Source of the DNA: Rheinheimera pacifica
GTDB taxonomy: Bacteria; Pseudomonadota; Gammaproteobacteria; Enterobacterales; Alteromonadaceae
Reading direction: 5' to 3'
Assembly (NCBI RefSeq): GCF_900108485.1
Contig: NZ_FNXF01000001.1
Span: 124,001 to 188,000 of the forward strand
Length of the DNA: 64,000 bases
Under the pieces are notes generated by a model that was not told the origin of the DNA, did not search any database, and saw only the letters and a list, made by a program, of their open reading frames with translations. This document shows, one piece after another, positions 34,527 to 44,566 of the stretch. Positions within the stretch are counted from its first letter, which is position 1; the number at the start of each line of letters is the position of its first letter. A program made the position numbers and the translations under genes.

Positions 34527-37500
34527 TTAGAAGTCGTAGCGGACACCAATCTGATAGCGAGGCCCCAGATCCGTCAGATACCACAACATGGCTTCATTGC
34601 GGGCATGAGAGCGGCTGTTTTCGCCTGTCAGGTTCAGCACTTCGGCAAATACTGTTAACTGCGGGTTGATGTCATAGCTGACATTCACATCTATTTGCCA
34701 GTAGGCTTCTTCATATCTGGGGTTATTTGAGCCACCTTTGTTTACTTCGGCCAGATACTTGTCACGCCAGTTCCAGGCTACCCTGGCTTGCCAGCTGTCT
34801 TTTTCGTAAATACCAATCAGGTTGGCGGTATCACTGAGGCCAATCAGCGCAAACTGTGACTCGCCAGGATCAGCGTTGTTATTAAAGCCAACATCGCCGC
34901 GCACTATGGTGTAGTTAGCCTGCACACCAAAACCGCTTTCACCAAAGAAATGCTGGATAGCAAATTCAGCACCGTATATTTTCGCTTCGCGGTTGTTGTC
35001 CGGCGTGCTGGTGCGGAATACCATTTCCGGATCGGCATCTGTGGCGCGTAAATCAAAGCCCGGGTTACTGGCCAAAAAGTCGATTTGTTCTTGCGTACCG
35101 GTAAATTGCGGGTTAGCGCCATACCTGGCAATCATATCCGGATGGTTACGGAACTCATTAAATGCCATCATGGCGAACAAATAGGTATCGTCCAACGGGA
35201 AGCCGGCATCGCGCACAGCCTGGGCTGCCGCTATTGCCCGTGGCCCGCCGGTAACGTCACGAATACCCAGCAGTGGCTGATCTACCTGGCGGCTGCCGAT
35301 AAAGTTAATCACGTTTTTCTGAAACACCCCGGCCGACATATAACTAAAGGGGTTGTAGTACCATTCCAGCGACAAATCAAAGTTGCTTGATTCCAGCGGC
35401 AATAAGCCTGGGTTAGAGGCATCGGCAGTAGGCTGAGCACCTAACAGCGTAGAGCCACCGCCGCCACCAAAGTTAGATGCCGACACACCAAGGCTGCCCA
35501 AACCGGCACGGGCTATGGTTTTGCTGTACGAGAAGCGGCTGACAAGGTCATCGCTCAGGTGCAGGGTAACATCCAGGCTGGGCAGCAGGTAGTCGTAATC
35601 ATTCTCTGCATTCGCCGGCTCTGGTGGTACAGTGGAATCGACATAGGCAATAATGTCGTTATTATCTTCCCAGCTAAAATACACCTGGCTGACCAGTGAA
35701 CTGGATTTTGATTTGGTTTTTTCATAACGCAGGCCGGTTAGCACATCAAACGGCATACCGCCGAGTTCACCACCTAATGCCACCTGAAAGTACACAGCTT
35801 TGGTGTCTTCTTCAACGATATTGTCATACGACAATGAGCTTTCGACGCCGGTAGGGATACCGGGATATAAATCTAACGCTGCGGTGTATAACGCACGCGG
35901 GTCGGCAATAAAGCCGTAGCCGCCGGGTCGGGCGCTGTAATCGTCAAACTCGCCGGGTAAGTCAAATGGTTGAATTAAATCACCAAATTCGCCTGGGTTG
36001 CCTACGTTCCAGTTACCCAGTGCGATATTGTTACCGGCTGTCTGGATAGAGCGCGACTCCATTTTGCGCATTTCTACGCCAAAATCAAAGCGGCCATCGC
36101 CCAGCTCGTACATACCGTCCAGTTTAAGCTGTTTAATTTTGCTTTCCTGGCTGGCGTTACGAATACGGGCAATGGATGAGCCGACATCACCGGCATCTAC
36201 CATGCCATTCGCATTGGCGCCTTTCTCCGGGATGGTGTCGTCATACACGTTTTGATAAGTGGGTAAATTGGCACCGAAGAACCATTCACGCGAGGTAACA
36301 ATAGGTGCGCCTAAACCCACTGCCAGTTCGCCAGAGCCGCGAGGCCCGGTACCGCGGCTGAACATTTCAGAACTGTGCGCATCCAGCATCAGGGTTAGCG
36401 CATCATTAACCAGATATTCCAGGTTTAAACCGGCAGATTTCAGTGTATTGGTTTGTTCACGCCATTGTTGCTCATAGCCTTCGTCTACGGCGCTGGCATA
36501 GGTTTCCTGAATATAAGACGGTGTTTTCACTAAATTATTGTCAAACTCTACCACCTTAGTATTGCTACCGGTTTGCATCCAGTTACCTACTTCACCACGG
36601 TGCTCAACCAGGTTGTTTTCGGCAAAGGTGTAATCTGCCGTTGCGGTAAAGTTGTCGACCGGCCTGAACTGTAACGTAAGTTGGGCATTGTCGCGCTCGC
36701 GCCGGGTATTGGAAAAGGCATAGCGGATATCATTTGGCCGGGCATATAGCTGGCCTTGCTGTGGCGCATTAATCACTTCAGTATCAGCGTTATTCCAACT
36801 GCGGTCGGCATCGGCGATATCGTCCCAGTAATCTACCTGCCAGTCGTTTACGGTGGCGCCGGTGTAACCGGAGTCGCGCCGTTGATGGCTGGCCGATAAA
36901 CTCACACCAAATTTGCCGTTATCCAGCGCATGGCTGAAGATGCCGGATATTTCCGGTGTAACATCATTGCCGGTGCGGTTAGTGGTGTCATGCACCGCTT
37001 TTAAGCCAACACTGGCCACGGTTTCTTCTGTGTCCAGCGGGCGTGCTGTTTTAACGTTAAGTGTGGCGCCAATACCACCGGTGGCAATATTGGCTTTACC
37101 GGTTTTATACACCTCAACCGCGCGGATACTTTCTGACGCCAGATTAGAGAAGTCAAAAGCTCGGGCGCTGCCGCCACGGGTGGTGCCGTCAGCACCTGAA
37201 CCTGCACCATAAGTGGTGGCCGATGGCATGGTGCGGCCATTCAGGGTAACCATATTATTGTCGCCGCCAAAGCCGCGCACTGTTACTTCCGAGCCTTCAC
37301 CATTGGTGCGGCTGATAGACACACCGGTAATGCGCTGCAGTGATTCTGCCAGGTTGGTGTCTGGAAATTTACCGATATCCTCAGCAGAGATGGCATCTAC
37401 CACACCCATTGAATTACGTTTTATATCAGCGGCTTCCTGCATACTTGAGCGTACGCCACGCACTTGTATTATTTCAACGTCTGCCGGTGTTACAGCTTCG

Positions 37501-37607
37501 GTCTGTGGGGCTTGCTGCGCGTACAACGGCATGCCCGCGGTGCTGCCAAGCAGCAATGACACGGCTTTGGCCAGTGCTGTCCGGCTAAATTTTTTCCTGT
37601 TTTCCAT
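34527..37607 (-). CDS. TonB-dependent outer-membrane receptor (Xanthomonas/Caulobacter type)
   Basis: A 1026-residue receptor with a signal peptide (ending PLYAQQ), a TonB box-like EIIQVRGVRSSM, a plug domain (VDAISAEDIGKFPDTNLAESLQRITGVSISR; VRGFGGDNNMVTLNGR; VYKTGKANIATGGIGATLNVKT) and a 22-strand barrel ending in YQIGVRYDF with a terminal Phe. These are the marks of the TonB-Xanth-Caul group, which takes up oligosaccharides. Nearness to xylan genes suggests xylo-oligosaccharides. The ATG at 37607, with AGGGG upstream, was chosen over the ATG at 37643. It heads the leftward unit receptor-SapC-cupin-halogenase-DUF6445. Confidence 0.9.
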   Translation of the reverse strand: MENRKKFSRTALAKAVSLLLGSTAGMPLYAQQAPQTEAVTPADVEIIQVRGVRSSMQEAADIKRNSMGVVDAISAEDIGKFPDTNLAESLQRITGVSISRTNGEGSEVTVRGFGGDNNMVTLNGRTMPSATTYGAGSGADGTTRGGSARAFDFSNLASESIRAVEVYKTGKANIATGGIGATLNVKTARPLDTEETVASVGLKAVHDTTNRTGNDVTPEISGIFSHALDNGKFGVSLSASHQRRDSGYTGATVNDWQVDYWDDIADADRSWNNADTEVINAPQQGQLYARPNDIRYAFSNTRRERDNAQLTLQFRPVDNFTATADYTFAENNLVEHRGEVGNWMQTGSNTKVVEFDNNLVKTPSYIQETYASAVDEGYEQQWREQTNTLKSAGLNLEYLVNDALTLMLDAHSSEMFSRGTGPRGSGELAVGLGAPIVTSREWFFGANLPTYQNVYDDTIPEKGANANGMVDAGDVGSSIARIRNASQESKIKQLKLDGMYELGDGRFDFGVEMRKMESRSIQTAGNNIALGNWNVGNPGEFGDLIQPFDLPGEFDDYSARPGGYGFIADPRALYTAALDLYPGIPTGVESSLSYDNIVEEDTKAVYFQVALGGELGGMPFDVLTGLRYEKTKSKSSSLVSQVYFSWEDNNDIIAYVDSTVPPEPANAENDYDYLLPSLDVTLHLSDDLVSRFSYSKTIARAGLGSLGVSASNFGGGGGSTLLGAQPTADASNPGLLPLESSNFDLSLEWYYNPFSYMSAGVFQKNVINFIGSRQVDQPLLGIRDVTGGPRAIAAAQAVRDAGFPLDDTYLFAMMAFNEFRNHPDMIARYGANPQFTGTQEQIDFLASNPGFDLRATDADPEMVFRTSTPDNNREAKIYGAEFAIQHFFGESGFGVQANYTIVRGDVGFNNNADPGESQFALIGLSDTANLIGIYEKDSWQARVAWNWRDKYLAEVNKGGSNNPRYEEAYWQIDVNVSYDINPQLTVFAEVLNLTGENSRSHARNEAMLWYLTDLGPRYQIGVRYDF

Positions 37608-37929
37608 TTTATCTACATCCCCTCGTGATTTGTTATAAGTCATTCAAATCAAACAATCGGGCAGCAGCGCTGTTATTTACTACAGATATTAGGAGCTGCC
37701 AACATGTTCGTTTGTGCAGGTGCTGACCTAGCGGCTTCCTGCACATCCATGCCGAATAGCCAACCCCCGACAATCATTGTAGTAATCTTGTCACTTCGGG
37801 GAAGTTGTCAAAATGCGTTACCTTCTTGCTTTTTTTATTATGTGCTGCAAATGCAAAGTAAAAACGCTGTGGCGGAGCTGTGTTTTACTGTTTCGCGGTG
37901 AGGCTTTGGGCTGCTTATATTTCAAAAAG

Positions 37930-37950
37930 ATATAGAAGATTCTTATTTGC
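37930..37950 (+). promoter_or_regulatory. LysR-type box before cysA (member of a repeated motif)
   Basis: ATATAGAAGATTCTTATTTGC lies 115 bases before cysA. It matches the box before oscA (59157) at 16 of 21 places, including a T-N11-A spacing, and both are followed by TATTT. A CysB-like regulator is the natural candidate; this is inference. Confidence 0.5.
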
Positions 37951-37970
37951 TATTTTAAAGTTATTAACTG

Positions 37971-38007
37971 CCAGGCGTAAGATAGCGTTGTCGATTGCTA
38001 CGCCTGG
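37971..38007 (+). repeat. Hairpin in the cysA leader
   Basis: CCAGGCGTA and TACGCCTGG are perfect inverted copies 19 bases apart, ending 58 bases before the cysA start. There is no T-tract, so it is not a simple terminator. Confidence 0.55.
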
Positions 38008-38065
38008 GAACACACCACAACCTGAGCGGCCAGGCACTGTAACAACAGAACAGGACTAACAGGTT

Positions 38066-39130
38066 ATGAGTATCAGCATTGAGCAGGTAAATAAACGCTT
38101 TGGCGATTTTGTGGCAGTAGACAACGTTAACCTGAATATTAATACCGGCGAATTAACGGCTCTGCTGGGGCCGTCTGGCTCGGGCAAAACCACTTTGCTG
38201 CGCATTATTGCCGGGCTGGAGCAAGCCGACAGCGGCCGTATTCAGTTTAATAATGAAGACATTACCGGCCAGCATGTGTCTGAGCGCGGTGTGGGTTTTG
38301 TGTTTCAGCATTATGCGCTGTTTAAACATATGACAGTATTTGAAAATGTCGCTTATGGTTTAACAGTAAAACCGAAAAAATTTCGCCCCAGCAAGGCTGA
38401 AATTGCGAAAAAAGTGAATAAATTACTGCAACTGGTGCAGCTGGACTGGACCGCAGATCGCTACCCGGCGCAGTTATCCGGTGGCCAGCGCCAGCGTATT
38501 GCACTGGCCAGGGCACTGGCGGTAGAGCCCAAAGTGCTGCTGCTGGACGAGCCTTTCGGTGCGCTGGATGCCAAAGTGCGGGCCGAACTGCGCCGCTGGT
38601 TACGCCGCTTACACGATGAAATTCATGTAACCAGTGTGTTTGTCACCCACGATCAGGAAGAAGCACTGGAAGTAGCCGACCGCATAGTAGTAATGAACAA
38701 AGGTGCTATTGAGCAGGACGGTACGCCAGAGCAGGTTTACGACCACCCGGCCAACCCTTTTGTGTATGAATTTCTTGGCAATGTAAATTTATTCCATGCC
38801 AGGGTAAAGCAGGGCCAAACCACTATTGGCAATGTGCAGCTGGCCTCGCCGGAGCATACCAATGGTGACGAGCAGGACGGCTTTGCCTATGTGCGGCCGC
38901 ACGAAATAGAGGTATTTAAAGCGCCGGTAAGCGACGGGCTAAAAGTAAAACTGGATTTGGTAACTATTGTCGGGCCGGTGGCGCGGCTGGAAGTATTAAC
39001 TGATACTGAGCAACAGCTTATTCATATTGAATTACCGAAAGAGCAATTTAAACAGCTGGCGCTGGCGCAGGGCGATATTGCCTGGATCCAGCCCCGTTAC
39101 AGCAAAGTCTTCCTTGGCGAAGGCATTTAA
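38066..39130 (+). CDS. cysA: Sulfate/thiosulfate ABC transporter ATPase
   Basis: A 354-residue ABC ATPase: Walker [10 protein letters not shown] at about 36-44, Q-loop VFQHYALF, signature [15 protein letters not shown], Walker [13 protein letters not shown], switch His in [16 protein letters not shown], then a C-terminal regulatory TOBE-like domain ([10 protein letters not shown]). Start [13 protein letters not shown] equals E. coli CysA (MSIEIANIKKSFG). It powers sulfate or thiosulfate uptake. Here it is the first gene of cysA-cysP-cysU-cysW, unlike E. coli where it is near the end. It is the only CysA in the window, while two CysUW pairs exist. Confidence 0.95.
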   Translation: MSISIEQVNKRFGDFVAVDNVNLNINTGELTALLGPSGSGKTTLLRIIAGLEQADSGRIQFNNEDITGQHVSERGVGFVFQHYALFKHMTVFENVAYGLTVKPKKFRPSKAEIAKKVNKLLQLVQLDWTADRYPAQLSGGQRQRIALARALAVEPKVLLLDEPFGALDAKVRAELRRWLRRLHDEIHVTSVFVTHDQEEALEVADRIVVMNKGAIEQDGTPEQVYDHPANPFVYEFLGNVNLFHARVKQGQTTIGNVQLASPEHTNGDEQDGFAYVRPHEIEVFKAPVSDGLKVKLDLVTIVGPVARLEVLTDTEQQLIHIELPKEQFKQLALAQGDIAWIQPRYSKVFLGEGI

Positions 39131-39147
39131 TTTACAGGACTATACCT

Positions 39148-40152
39148 ATGCACACTTCAAAAAAACTGGCGTTGCTGCTGTTTGCCGCTTTGCTGAGCAC
39201 ACCGCTGGCAGCAAAAGAGCTGCTAAACAGCAGCTATGATATTGCCCGTGAATTATTTGCTGAAATTAACCCGTTGTTTGTTGCGCACTGGCAGCAGCAA
39301 AGCGGTGAAACCTTAACCATTAACCAGTCGCACGGCGGCTCGTCGCGCCAGGCGCAGGCTATTTTGCAGGGGCTGCGTGCCGACGTAGTAACCTTTAACC
39401 AAAGCACCGACATTGATGTATTGCACCAGCGCGGTAATTTGCTGCCGGCAAACTGGCGTGAGCGCTTAGCCAATAATGCCTCGCCGTATTACTCCACCAT
39501 GGCATTTCTGGTGCGCAAAGGTAACCCAAAGCAGATTAACAGCTGGCAGGATCTGGCTAAACCCGGTGTTGGCCTGGTATTTCCTAACCCGAAAACCTCG
39601 GGCAACGCGCGTTACACTTATTTAGGCGCTTACGGTGATGCACTGCAGCGTTTTGACAATGACGATGCCAAAGCCCGTAACTGGGTAAAAACGTTTTTAG
39701 CCAACGTAGTGGTATTTGACACCGGGGGGCGTGGCGCTACTACCTCTTTTGTTGACCGCCAACTGGGTGATGTATTGATCACCTTTGAATCTGAAGTAAA
39801 TGGCATTATGAAACAATACCCGGATCAGCAGTTTGAACGGATAGTGCCGCCAACCAATGTATTGGCTGAATTCCCGGTCGCCTGGATTGATCGCAATATC
39901 CAACGCAACGGCACCGAAAAACAAGCTAAAGCGTACCTGGAGTTTTTATACAGCAATGCTGCGCAGCAGGTATTGGCGCGCCACTTTTACCGGGTGCAAG
40001 ATGCCGACGTGGTTGCTGCTACTGCGGCGCAGTTTCCGGCAACTAAACTGTTTAAAGTAGAAGAGCTGTTCAGTAGCTGGGATGCCGTGCAAAGTAACCA
40101 TTTTGCCAGCGGTGGTGTACTGGACCAATTGCTGGCCGAGGGTAAACGCTAA
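39148..40152 (+). CDS. cysP: Periplasmic thiosulfate/sulfate-binding protein
   Basis: A 334-residue protein with a signal peptide (cut near LAAKE). The mature start [76 protein letters not shown] and ITFESEVN align with E. coli CysP rather than Sbp. It delivers thiosulfate and sulfate to CysUWA in the periplasm. It lies 17 bases after cysA, and its stop is two bases before cysU, showing tight coupling. Confidence 0.93.
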   Translation: MHTSKKLALLLFAALLSTPLAAKELLNSSYDIARELFAEINPLFVAHWQQQSGETLTINQSHGGSSRQAQAILQGLRADVVTFNQSTDIDVLHQRGNLLPANWRERLANNASPYYSTMAFLVRKGNPKQINSWQDLAKPGVGLVFPNPKTSGNARYTYLGAYGDALQRFDNDDAKARNWVKTFLANVVVFDTGGRGATTSFVDRQLGDVLITFESEVNGIMKQYPDQQFERIVPPTNVLAEFPVAWIDRNIQRNGTEKQAKAYLEFLYSNAAQQVLARHFYRVQDADVVAATAAQFPATKLFKVEELFSSWDAVQSNHFASGGVLDQLLAEGKR

Positions 40153-40154
40153 CC

Positions 40155-41000
40155 GTGACGTTTTATCGCAGTTTTACCAGTAAACGTGTGCTGCCGGGCT
40201 TTGGTATCAGCCTTGGCAGCAGTTTGTTTTTTATCAGCCTGGTTATTTTGCTGCCCATTACCGGGCTGATAGTGCAAACGGCAGAACTAAGCTGGCCGCA
40301 GTACTGGGCTATTATTTCTGATCCGCGGGTAGTGGCCACCTACAAAGTCACTGTGTCGGCGGCGCTGGTTGCCAGTGTGTTTAACTTATTTTTTGGCCTG
40401 TTAATGGCCTGGATCTTAACCCGTTACCGTTTCCCCGGCCGCATTTTGCTCGACGGCCTGATGGATTTACCTTTCGCCTTACCCACTGCGGTAGCAGGCT
40501 TAACGCTGGCGGCAGTGTTTTCTACCCAGGGTTGGTTTGGCCAGTATCTGGCATTGTGGGATATAAAAGTGTCTTACACCTGGCTGGGTATAGTGCTGGC
40601 AATGATTTTTACCAGTGTGCCTTTTGTGGTGCGCTCGGTGCAGCCGGTGCTGGAAGAATTTGGCCCGGAATACGAAGAAGCTTCTGCTACTTTGGGCGCG
40701 AGCCCGTGGCAGACCTTTTTGCGTATTATTTTGCCGGAAATAAAACCGGCACTGCTTACCGGCACGGCACTGTCGTTTACCCGCAGCCTGGGCGAATTTG
40801 GTGCGGTTATTTTTATTGCCGGTAATTTGCCATGGCAAACCGAAGTGACCTCGCTGATGATTTTTGTCCGGCTGCAGGAATTCGACTACGCCGGTGCCAG
40901 CGCTATTGCCAGCGTGGTACTGCTGGCGTCGTTAATACTGCTGTTTATTATTAATGGCATTCAGCAGCGCTATCAGCATATTACCGGGGGTGTTAAATGA
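40155..41000 (+). CDS. cysU: Sulfate/thiosulfate ABC permease subunit CysU (CysT)
   Basis: A 281-residue permease with six hydrophobic helices and the loop EEASATLGASPWQTFLRIILPEIKPAL, the EAA motif that docks to CysA. RVLPGFGISLGSSLFFISLVILLP equals the family N-terminus. It starts with GTG two bases after cysP and overlaps cysW by four bases (ATGA). It forms the inner-membrane channel together with CysW. Confidence 0.94.
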   Translation: MTFYRSFTSKRVLPGFGISLGSSLFFISLVILLPITGLIVQTAELSWPQYWAIISDPRVVATYKVTVSAALVASVFNLFFGLLMAWILTRYRFPGRILLDGLMDLPFALPTAVAGLTLAAVFSTQGWFGQYLALWDIKVSYTWLGIVLAMIFTSVPFVVRSVQPVLEEFGPEYEEASATLGASPWQTFLRIILPEIKPALLTGTALSFTRSLGEFGAVIFIAGNLPWQTEVTSLMIFVRLQEFDYAGASAIASVVLLASLILLFIINGIQQRYQHITGGVK

Positions 41001-41824
41001 GCCAAACCGCGCTTAACAGCTCACGCCGCTGGATCCGGCCGTTATTAATCAGTGTTGGTGTGGTGTTAACGCTGTTGCTGTTAGTGGTGCCGCTGGTGTT
41101 TATTTTTGTCGCGGCGTTTTCTGCCGGTGTTGGCGGCCTGTGGCAAAACCTGACCGATCCCGACATGCTGCATGCCATTGGTTTAACGCTGCTGGTGGCG
41201 GGCTTAACGGTGCCGATCAATCTGATTTTCGGCACCCTGATCGCCTGGTGTGTTACCCGCTTTAGTTTTCCCGGCCGGCGTTTACTGCTAACGCTGATTG
41301 ATATTCCGTTTGCCGTATCCCCGGTGGTGGCCGGTTTGCTGTATTTGCTGTTGTACGGCAGCAACGGGCCTTTTGCCAACCTACTGGATCAGCATGATAT
41401 ACAGCTGATGTTTGCCTGGCCCGGCCTGGTTATGGTTACGGTATTTGTGTCTTGCCCCTTTGTGGTACGCGAACTGGTGCCGCTGATGTCGACACTGGGC
41501 ACCGAGCAGGAAGAAGCCGCCGTGTTGCTGGGCGCGAGTGGCTGGCAGGTGTTCTGGCATATTACTTTGCCCAATATCCGCTGGGCGCTGCTGTACGGCG
41601 TTATTTTAACCAACGCCCGTGCGGTGGGCGAGTTTGGTGCGGTGTCTGTGGTATCGGGCACTATTCGCGGCCAAACCAATACACTGCCACTGCATATTGA
41701 ACTGCTGCAGCAAGACTACAACACTGCCGGGGCCTTTATTGCCGCCGCCTTGCTAACACTTATTGCTATTGCCACCTTAGTGGTAAAAGCGTTTTTACAG
41801 TGGAAACTGGCCCGGCAGCACTAA
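40997..41824 (+). CDS. cysW: Sulfate/thiosulfate ABC permease subunit CysW
   Basis: A 275-residue six-helix permease. DIPFAVSPVVAGLLYLLLYG, the EAA loop EEAAVLLGASGWQVFWHITLPNIRWAL and NARAVGEFGAVSVVSGTIRGQTNTLPLHIELL are CysW signatures. It is the last gene of the cysA-cysP-cysU-cysW unit and is convergent with the MetR-like regulator, with 23 bases between their ends; I see no strong terminator there. Confidence 0.94.
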   Translation: MSQTALNSSRRWIRPLLISVGVVLTLLLLVVPLVFIFVAAFSAGVGGLWQNLTDPDMLHAIGLTLLVAGLTVPINLIFGTLIAWCVTRFSFPGRRLLLTLIDIPFAVSPVVAGLLYLLLYGSNGPFANLLDQHDIQLMFAWPGLVMVTVFVSCPFVVRELVPLMSTLGTEQEEAAVLLGASGWQVFWHITLPNIRWALLYGVILTNARAVGEFGAVSVVSGTIRGQTNTLPLHIELLQQDYNTAGAFIAAALLTLIAIATLVVKAFLQWKLARQH

Positions 41825-41847
41825 GCTGCCATTTACCTGAGTGCTGT

Positions 41848-42753
41848 TTACACTTCTGCCGATAATGCTGCACCGCTGCTTTTGGCCAGGGTAATAAAAG
41901 TCTGGATATGTTTATTCAGCTTTTCCTGCTTACGGTAACCGACATAAATATGTTTATGAATACCGCTGTCACCTAAGCGGATCAGATGAATGGGCAGGCT
42001 GTTGGCGTACTCCAGTGCCAGCCATTTTGGCATAGCGGCCACGCCGCGATTGGCCGCCACCATTTGCAGAATAATGTCGGTGGCTTCCAGTGTTTTATGC
42101 AGTTTGGGCATACATTGCGCCGGTAGTAAAAACTGCTGAAAAATATCCAGCCGTGCCGTTTCTACCGGATAGGTTAGTAGCACCTGGTCGCTTAGCTGTG
42201 CCGGGGTTATCTGGCTTAAGCCATTTAGTTTGCTGTGCTGGCTAACCACCAATACCAGCTCGTACGGAAACACCGGCTCAAACACTATGCTTTCTTTGTT
42301 GATTGGGTCGGGTGTTATCAGCAAATCTATATCGTAGTTAAACAGCGCGGCCATGCCCCCAAACTGAAAGCGTTGTTTTACGTCGATATCTACCCCCGGC
42401 GATTGCGCCAAAAACGGCTGTACTACTTTGAGTAACCACTGGTAGCATGGGTGGCACTCCATGCCCACGCCCAGGCTGCCTTTTTCGTTGTCGGCAAACT
42501 GGCGCAGCGTATCGTCTATGCGTTCAAACTGCGGCAACAAGCGGTTAGCTTGTTCTAACAGGTAGCTGCCGGCTTCGGTTAAACGGATATTACGGCCATC
42601 TTTAAGCCACAAATTGATATTGCACTGGCGCTCAAGCTTTTTCATGGTATGGCTAAGTGCTGACTGCGTCAGGTTTAAGCTGCCCGCGGCTGCCGTTAAT
42701 GAGCCACCGCGGGCGATTTCGCGCAAAATACTTAAGTGAATTTTTTCAATCAT
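41848..42753 (-). CDS. LysR-type regulator, MetR-like
   Basis: A 301-residue protein: N-terminal winged helix (HLSILREIARGGSLTAAAGSLNLTQSALSHTMKKLE), then an effector domain with GMECHPCYQWLLKVVQPFL, TYPVETARLDIFQQFLLPA and VAANRGVAAMPKWLALE, which follow E. coli MetR (IECHSCIQWL, IYPVQRSRLDVW). MetR uses homocysteine to control methionine genes. The ATG at 42753 matches the family start; an upstream ATG at 42789 adds 12 residues. It is next to, but convergent with, the cys operon and divergent from the hydrolase gene. Its exact ligand is not certain. Confidence 0.82.
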   Translation of the reverse strand: MIEKIHLSILREIARGGSLTAAAGSLNLTQSALSHTMKKLERQCNINLWLKDGRNIRLTEAGSYLLEQANRLLPQFERIDDTLRQFADNEKGSLGVGMECHPCYQWLLKVVQPFLAQSPGVDIDVKQRFQFGGMAALFNYDIDLLITPDPINKESIVFEPVFPYELVLVVSQHSKLNGLSQITPAQLSDQVLLTYPVETARLDIFQQFLLPAQCMPKLHKTLEATDIILQMVAANRGVAAMPKWLALEYANSLPIHLIRLGDSGIHKHIYVGYRKQEKLNKHIQTFITLAKSSGAALSAEV

Positions 42754-42979
42754 GCCGTTTCCGTGCTGCCATATATGAGAATTATTCATTTATACATAGA
42801 AATATACCATTTTTAATCATACGTACAACGCCTCACGTTTTATCAATTTTTAAACTAAAGTTTTTGATTAATAAATGCTGTACATCAGCGCACTTTAACA
42901 GCTCAGCAGTGTTAGCTCGGGTGTCATTGATTGTGATTACAAACCCTGACCCAATTTACTTCAACACGGAGCCTCTGCT

Positions 42980-44566
42980 ATGGCCACGAATTCACAACAT
43001 CCTTATCATCCGATTATTTATGTCCGCGGCTTTGCTGCCACTCAGGGCGAGATTGAGGAAACGGTCGCCGACCCTTACATGGGGTTTAATGTTGGTTCAA
43101 CTAAGTCTCGTGTAGCCTGGACCGGTGACGTCAAACGCTTTTACTTCGAGTCGCCACTGGTACGCCTGATGAGTGATCACAAGTACGAGGATGTTTTTGT
43201 CGACGGTGATGATCTGGTCGCAGCCGAGCGCAATAATCACCCGGTGCCGTATCGCAGTATCATTATTTACCGCTACTACGACGAAGCCTCTAAAGATTTT
43301 GGCACCGGCGAAACGCCACCAATTGAGCATTTTGCCAAAGGGCTGGATCAACTTATCCTGCGCTTGCGGGATAAAGTGTGTGCCAATAAGGCAAACAATA
43401 TGACACCGGCAGACTTTCGCGTACATCTGGTGGCCCATTCTATGGGCGGATTGGTTTGTCGTGCTTTTTTGCAAAATACCAAGCTGGGTTCGGCAGCCGC
43501 GCGTGCGGCGGTAGATAAGGTTTTTACCTATGCCACGCCGCATAATGGTATTGATATGCGTATTGTACGCAACATACCGGGCTGGCTTTCATTTGGTGAC
43601 GTTAACAACTTCAACCGCGAGAAGATGGCGGCATACCTCGATGTACCCAGAGGCGACGACGTAAGTCTTGTAAAAAACTTTCCACCTGAGCGGATCTTCA
43701 ACCTTGTTGGCACCAACCCGCGTGACTACAACGTAGCGGGTGGTATTTCGGCCTGGGCGGCCGGTGACGCCAGCGACGGCCTGGTGCGTATTGAAAATGC
43801 CATTACCCACGGGCCGGGCGCGGATGGCAAAGATGTCACCTCACCACGCGCTTTTGTGCACCGCAGCCACTCCGGGCACTATGGCATTGTGAATTCTGAA
43901 GAGGGGTATCAGAACCTCACCCGTTTCCTGTTTGGTACGCTGCGTGTTGATGGCATCCTGAATGTGGACGATATTACTCTGCCGATGGAAGTGCAAAAAG
44001 CCTTCAAAGATGGCAAAAAGGTGCGGGCGTCATACCAGTTTGAAATTGCCGCCAGTGTGCGGGGTTGCCAGTGGCAGATGACCCGGCGCGAGGTTCGCGA
44101 AAACTCTGCTATCTTTCGCAGCTATGGTCAGCTTTTTCCCGGTAAGGACGGCACCGAACGTGTGCCGGACCGTGCGATGAGCCCGCACCTTTTTTCCGTA
44201 TTTCTCGATCCCAGAAAGAGTGTGAAAACGTCGAAATCTGTCAGTTTTGCCTTTGACGTAAAGGTGCTGGTTCCCGATTACGAGGTGAATGGTGTGCTGT
44301 TTATCAAGCGGCATTATGAGGGCGGTTTTATCTTCCGTGAGTTAATTCTGGTGGAAGCTTTTCCTGATGAAAACGCACTGGGGGGCTGGCGTGTTAAATA
44401 TGGTTATCAGGATATCAACCCCGGTAAACCCGGCGTAGATGCACAGGTGCAGTTGTTAAGCACGGGCGATGCGAGCCAGGGTTTTGTGTTTAATATTCCG
44501 ATTGAGCAGAAAACCCGCCCTGGCCTGCGGGGTTCATTGCGTATAGAGGCCAGGCCCTGGTCCTGA
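42980..44566 (+). CDS. Alpha/beta-hydrolase (PGAP1/lipase-like), function unknown
   Basis: A 528-residue protein without a clear signal peptide. PIIYVRGFA at 11-19 fits the oxyanion strand, LVAHSMGGLVC holds the nucleophile Ser154 in a G/A-x-S-x-G elbow, and HRSHSGHYGIVNS (about 295-307) has candidate catalytic His. A C-terminal region of about 190 residues, rich in beta structure, is not one I recognise. I cannot name a substrate. GGAG precedes the ATG. It is a single gene, divergent from the MetR-like regulator. Confidence 0.75.
   Translation: MATNSQHPYHPIIYVRGFAATQGEIEETVADPYMGFNVGSTKSRVAWTGDVKRFYFESPLVRLMSDHKYEDVFVDGDDLVAAERNNHPVPYRSIIIYRYYDEASKDFGTGETPPIEHFAKGLDQLILRLRDKVCANKANNMTPADFRVHLVAHSMGGLVCRAFLQNTKLGSAAARAAVDKVFTYATPHNGIDMRIVRNIPGWLSFGDVNNFNREKMAAYLDVPRGDDVSLVKNFPPERIFNLVGTNPRDYNVAGGISAWAAGDASDGLVRIENAITHGPGADGKDVTSPRAFVHRSHSGHYGIVNSEEGYQNLTRFLFGTLRVDGILNVDDITLPMEVQKAFKDGKKVRASYQFEIAASVRGCQWQMTRREVRENSAIFRSYGQLFPGKDGTERVPDRAMSPHLFSVFLDPRKSVKTSKSVSFAFDVKVLVPDYEVNGVLFIKRHYEGGFIFRELILVEAFPDENALGGWRVKYGYQDINPGKPGVDAQVQLLSTGDASQGFVFNIPIEQKTRPGLRGSLRIEARPWS

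Larger units (their letters stand above)
37608..38065. other. 458-base divergent promoter region between TonB receptor and cysA
   Basis: No real gene is seen; a 65-codon rightward reading at 37704 has no ribosome site or family likeness. The right part holds an AT-rich LysR-type box (37930-37950) and a long hairpin in the cysA leader (37971-38007). The left part should contain the receptor promoter, but no clear operator is visible. Confidence 0.6.

Noticed and set aside
36913-37638. Long rightward readings opposite the TonB receptor
   Set aside because: The leftward frame encodes an unmistakable plug domain; these are frame shadows.
37704-37901. A 65-codon rightward reading before cysA
   Set aside because: It has no ribosome site or recognisable family, lies in a divergent promoter region, and its composition looks non-coding.
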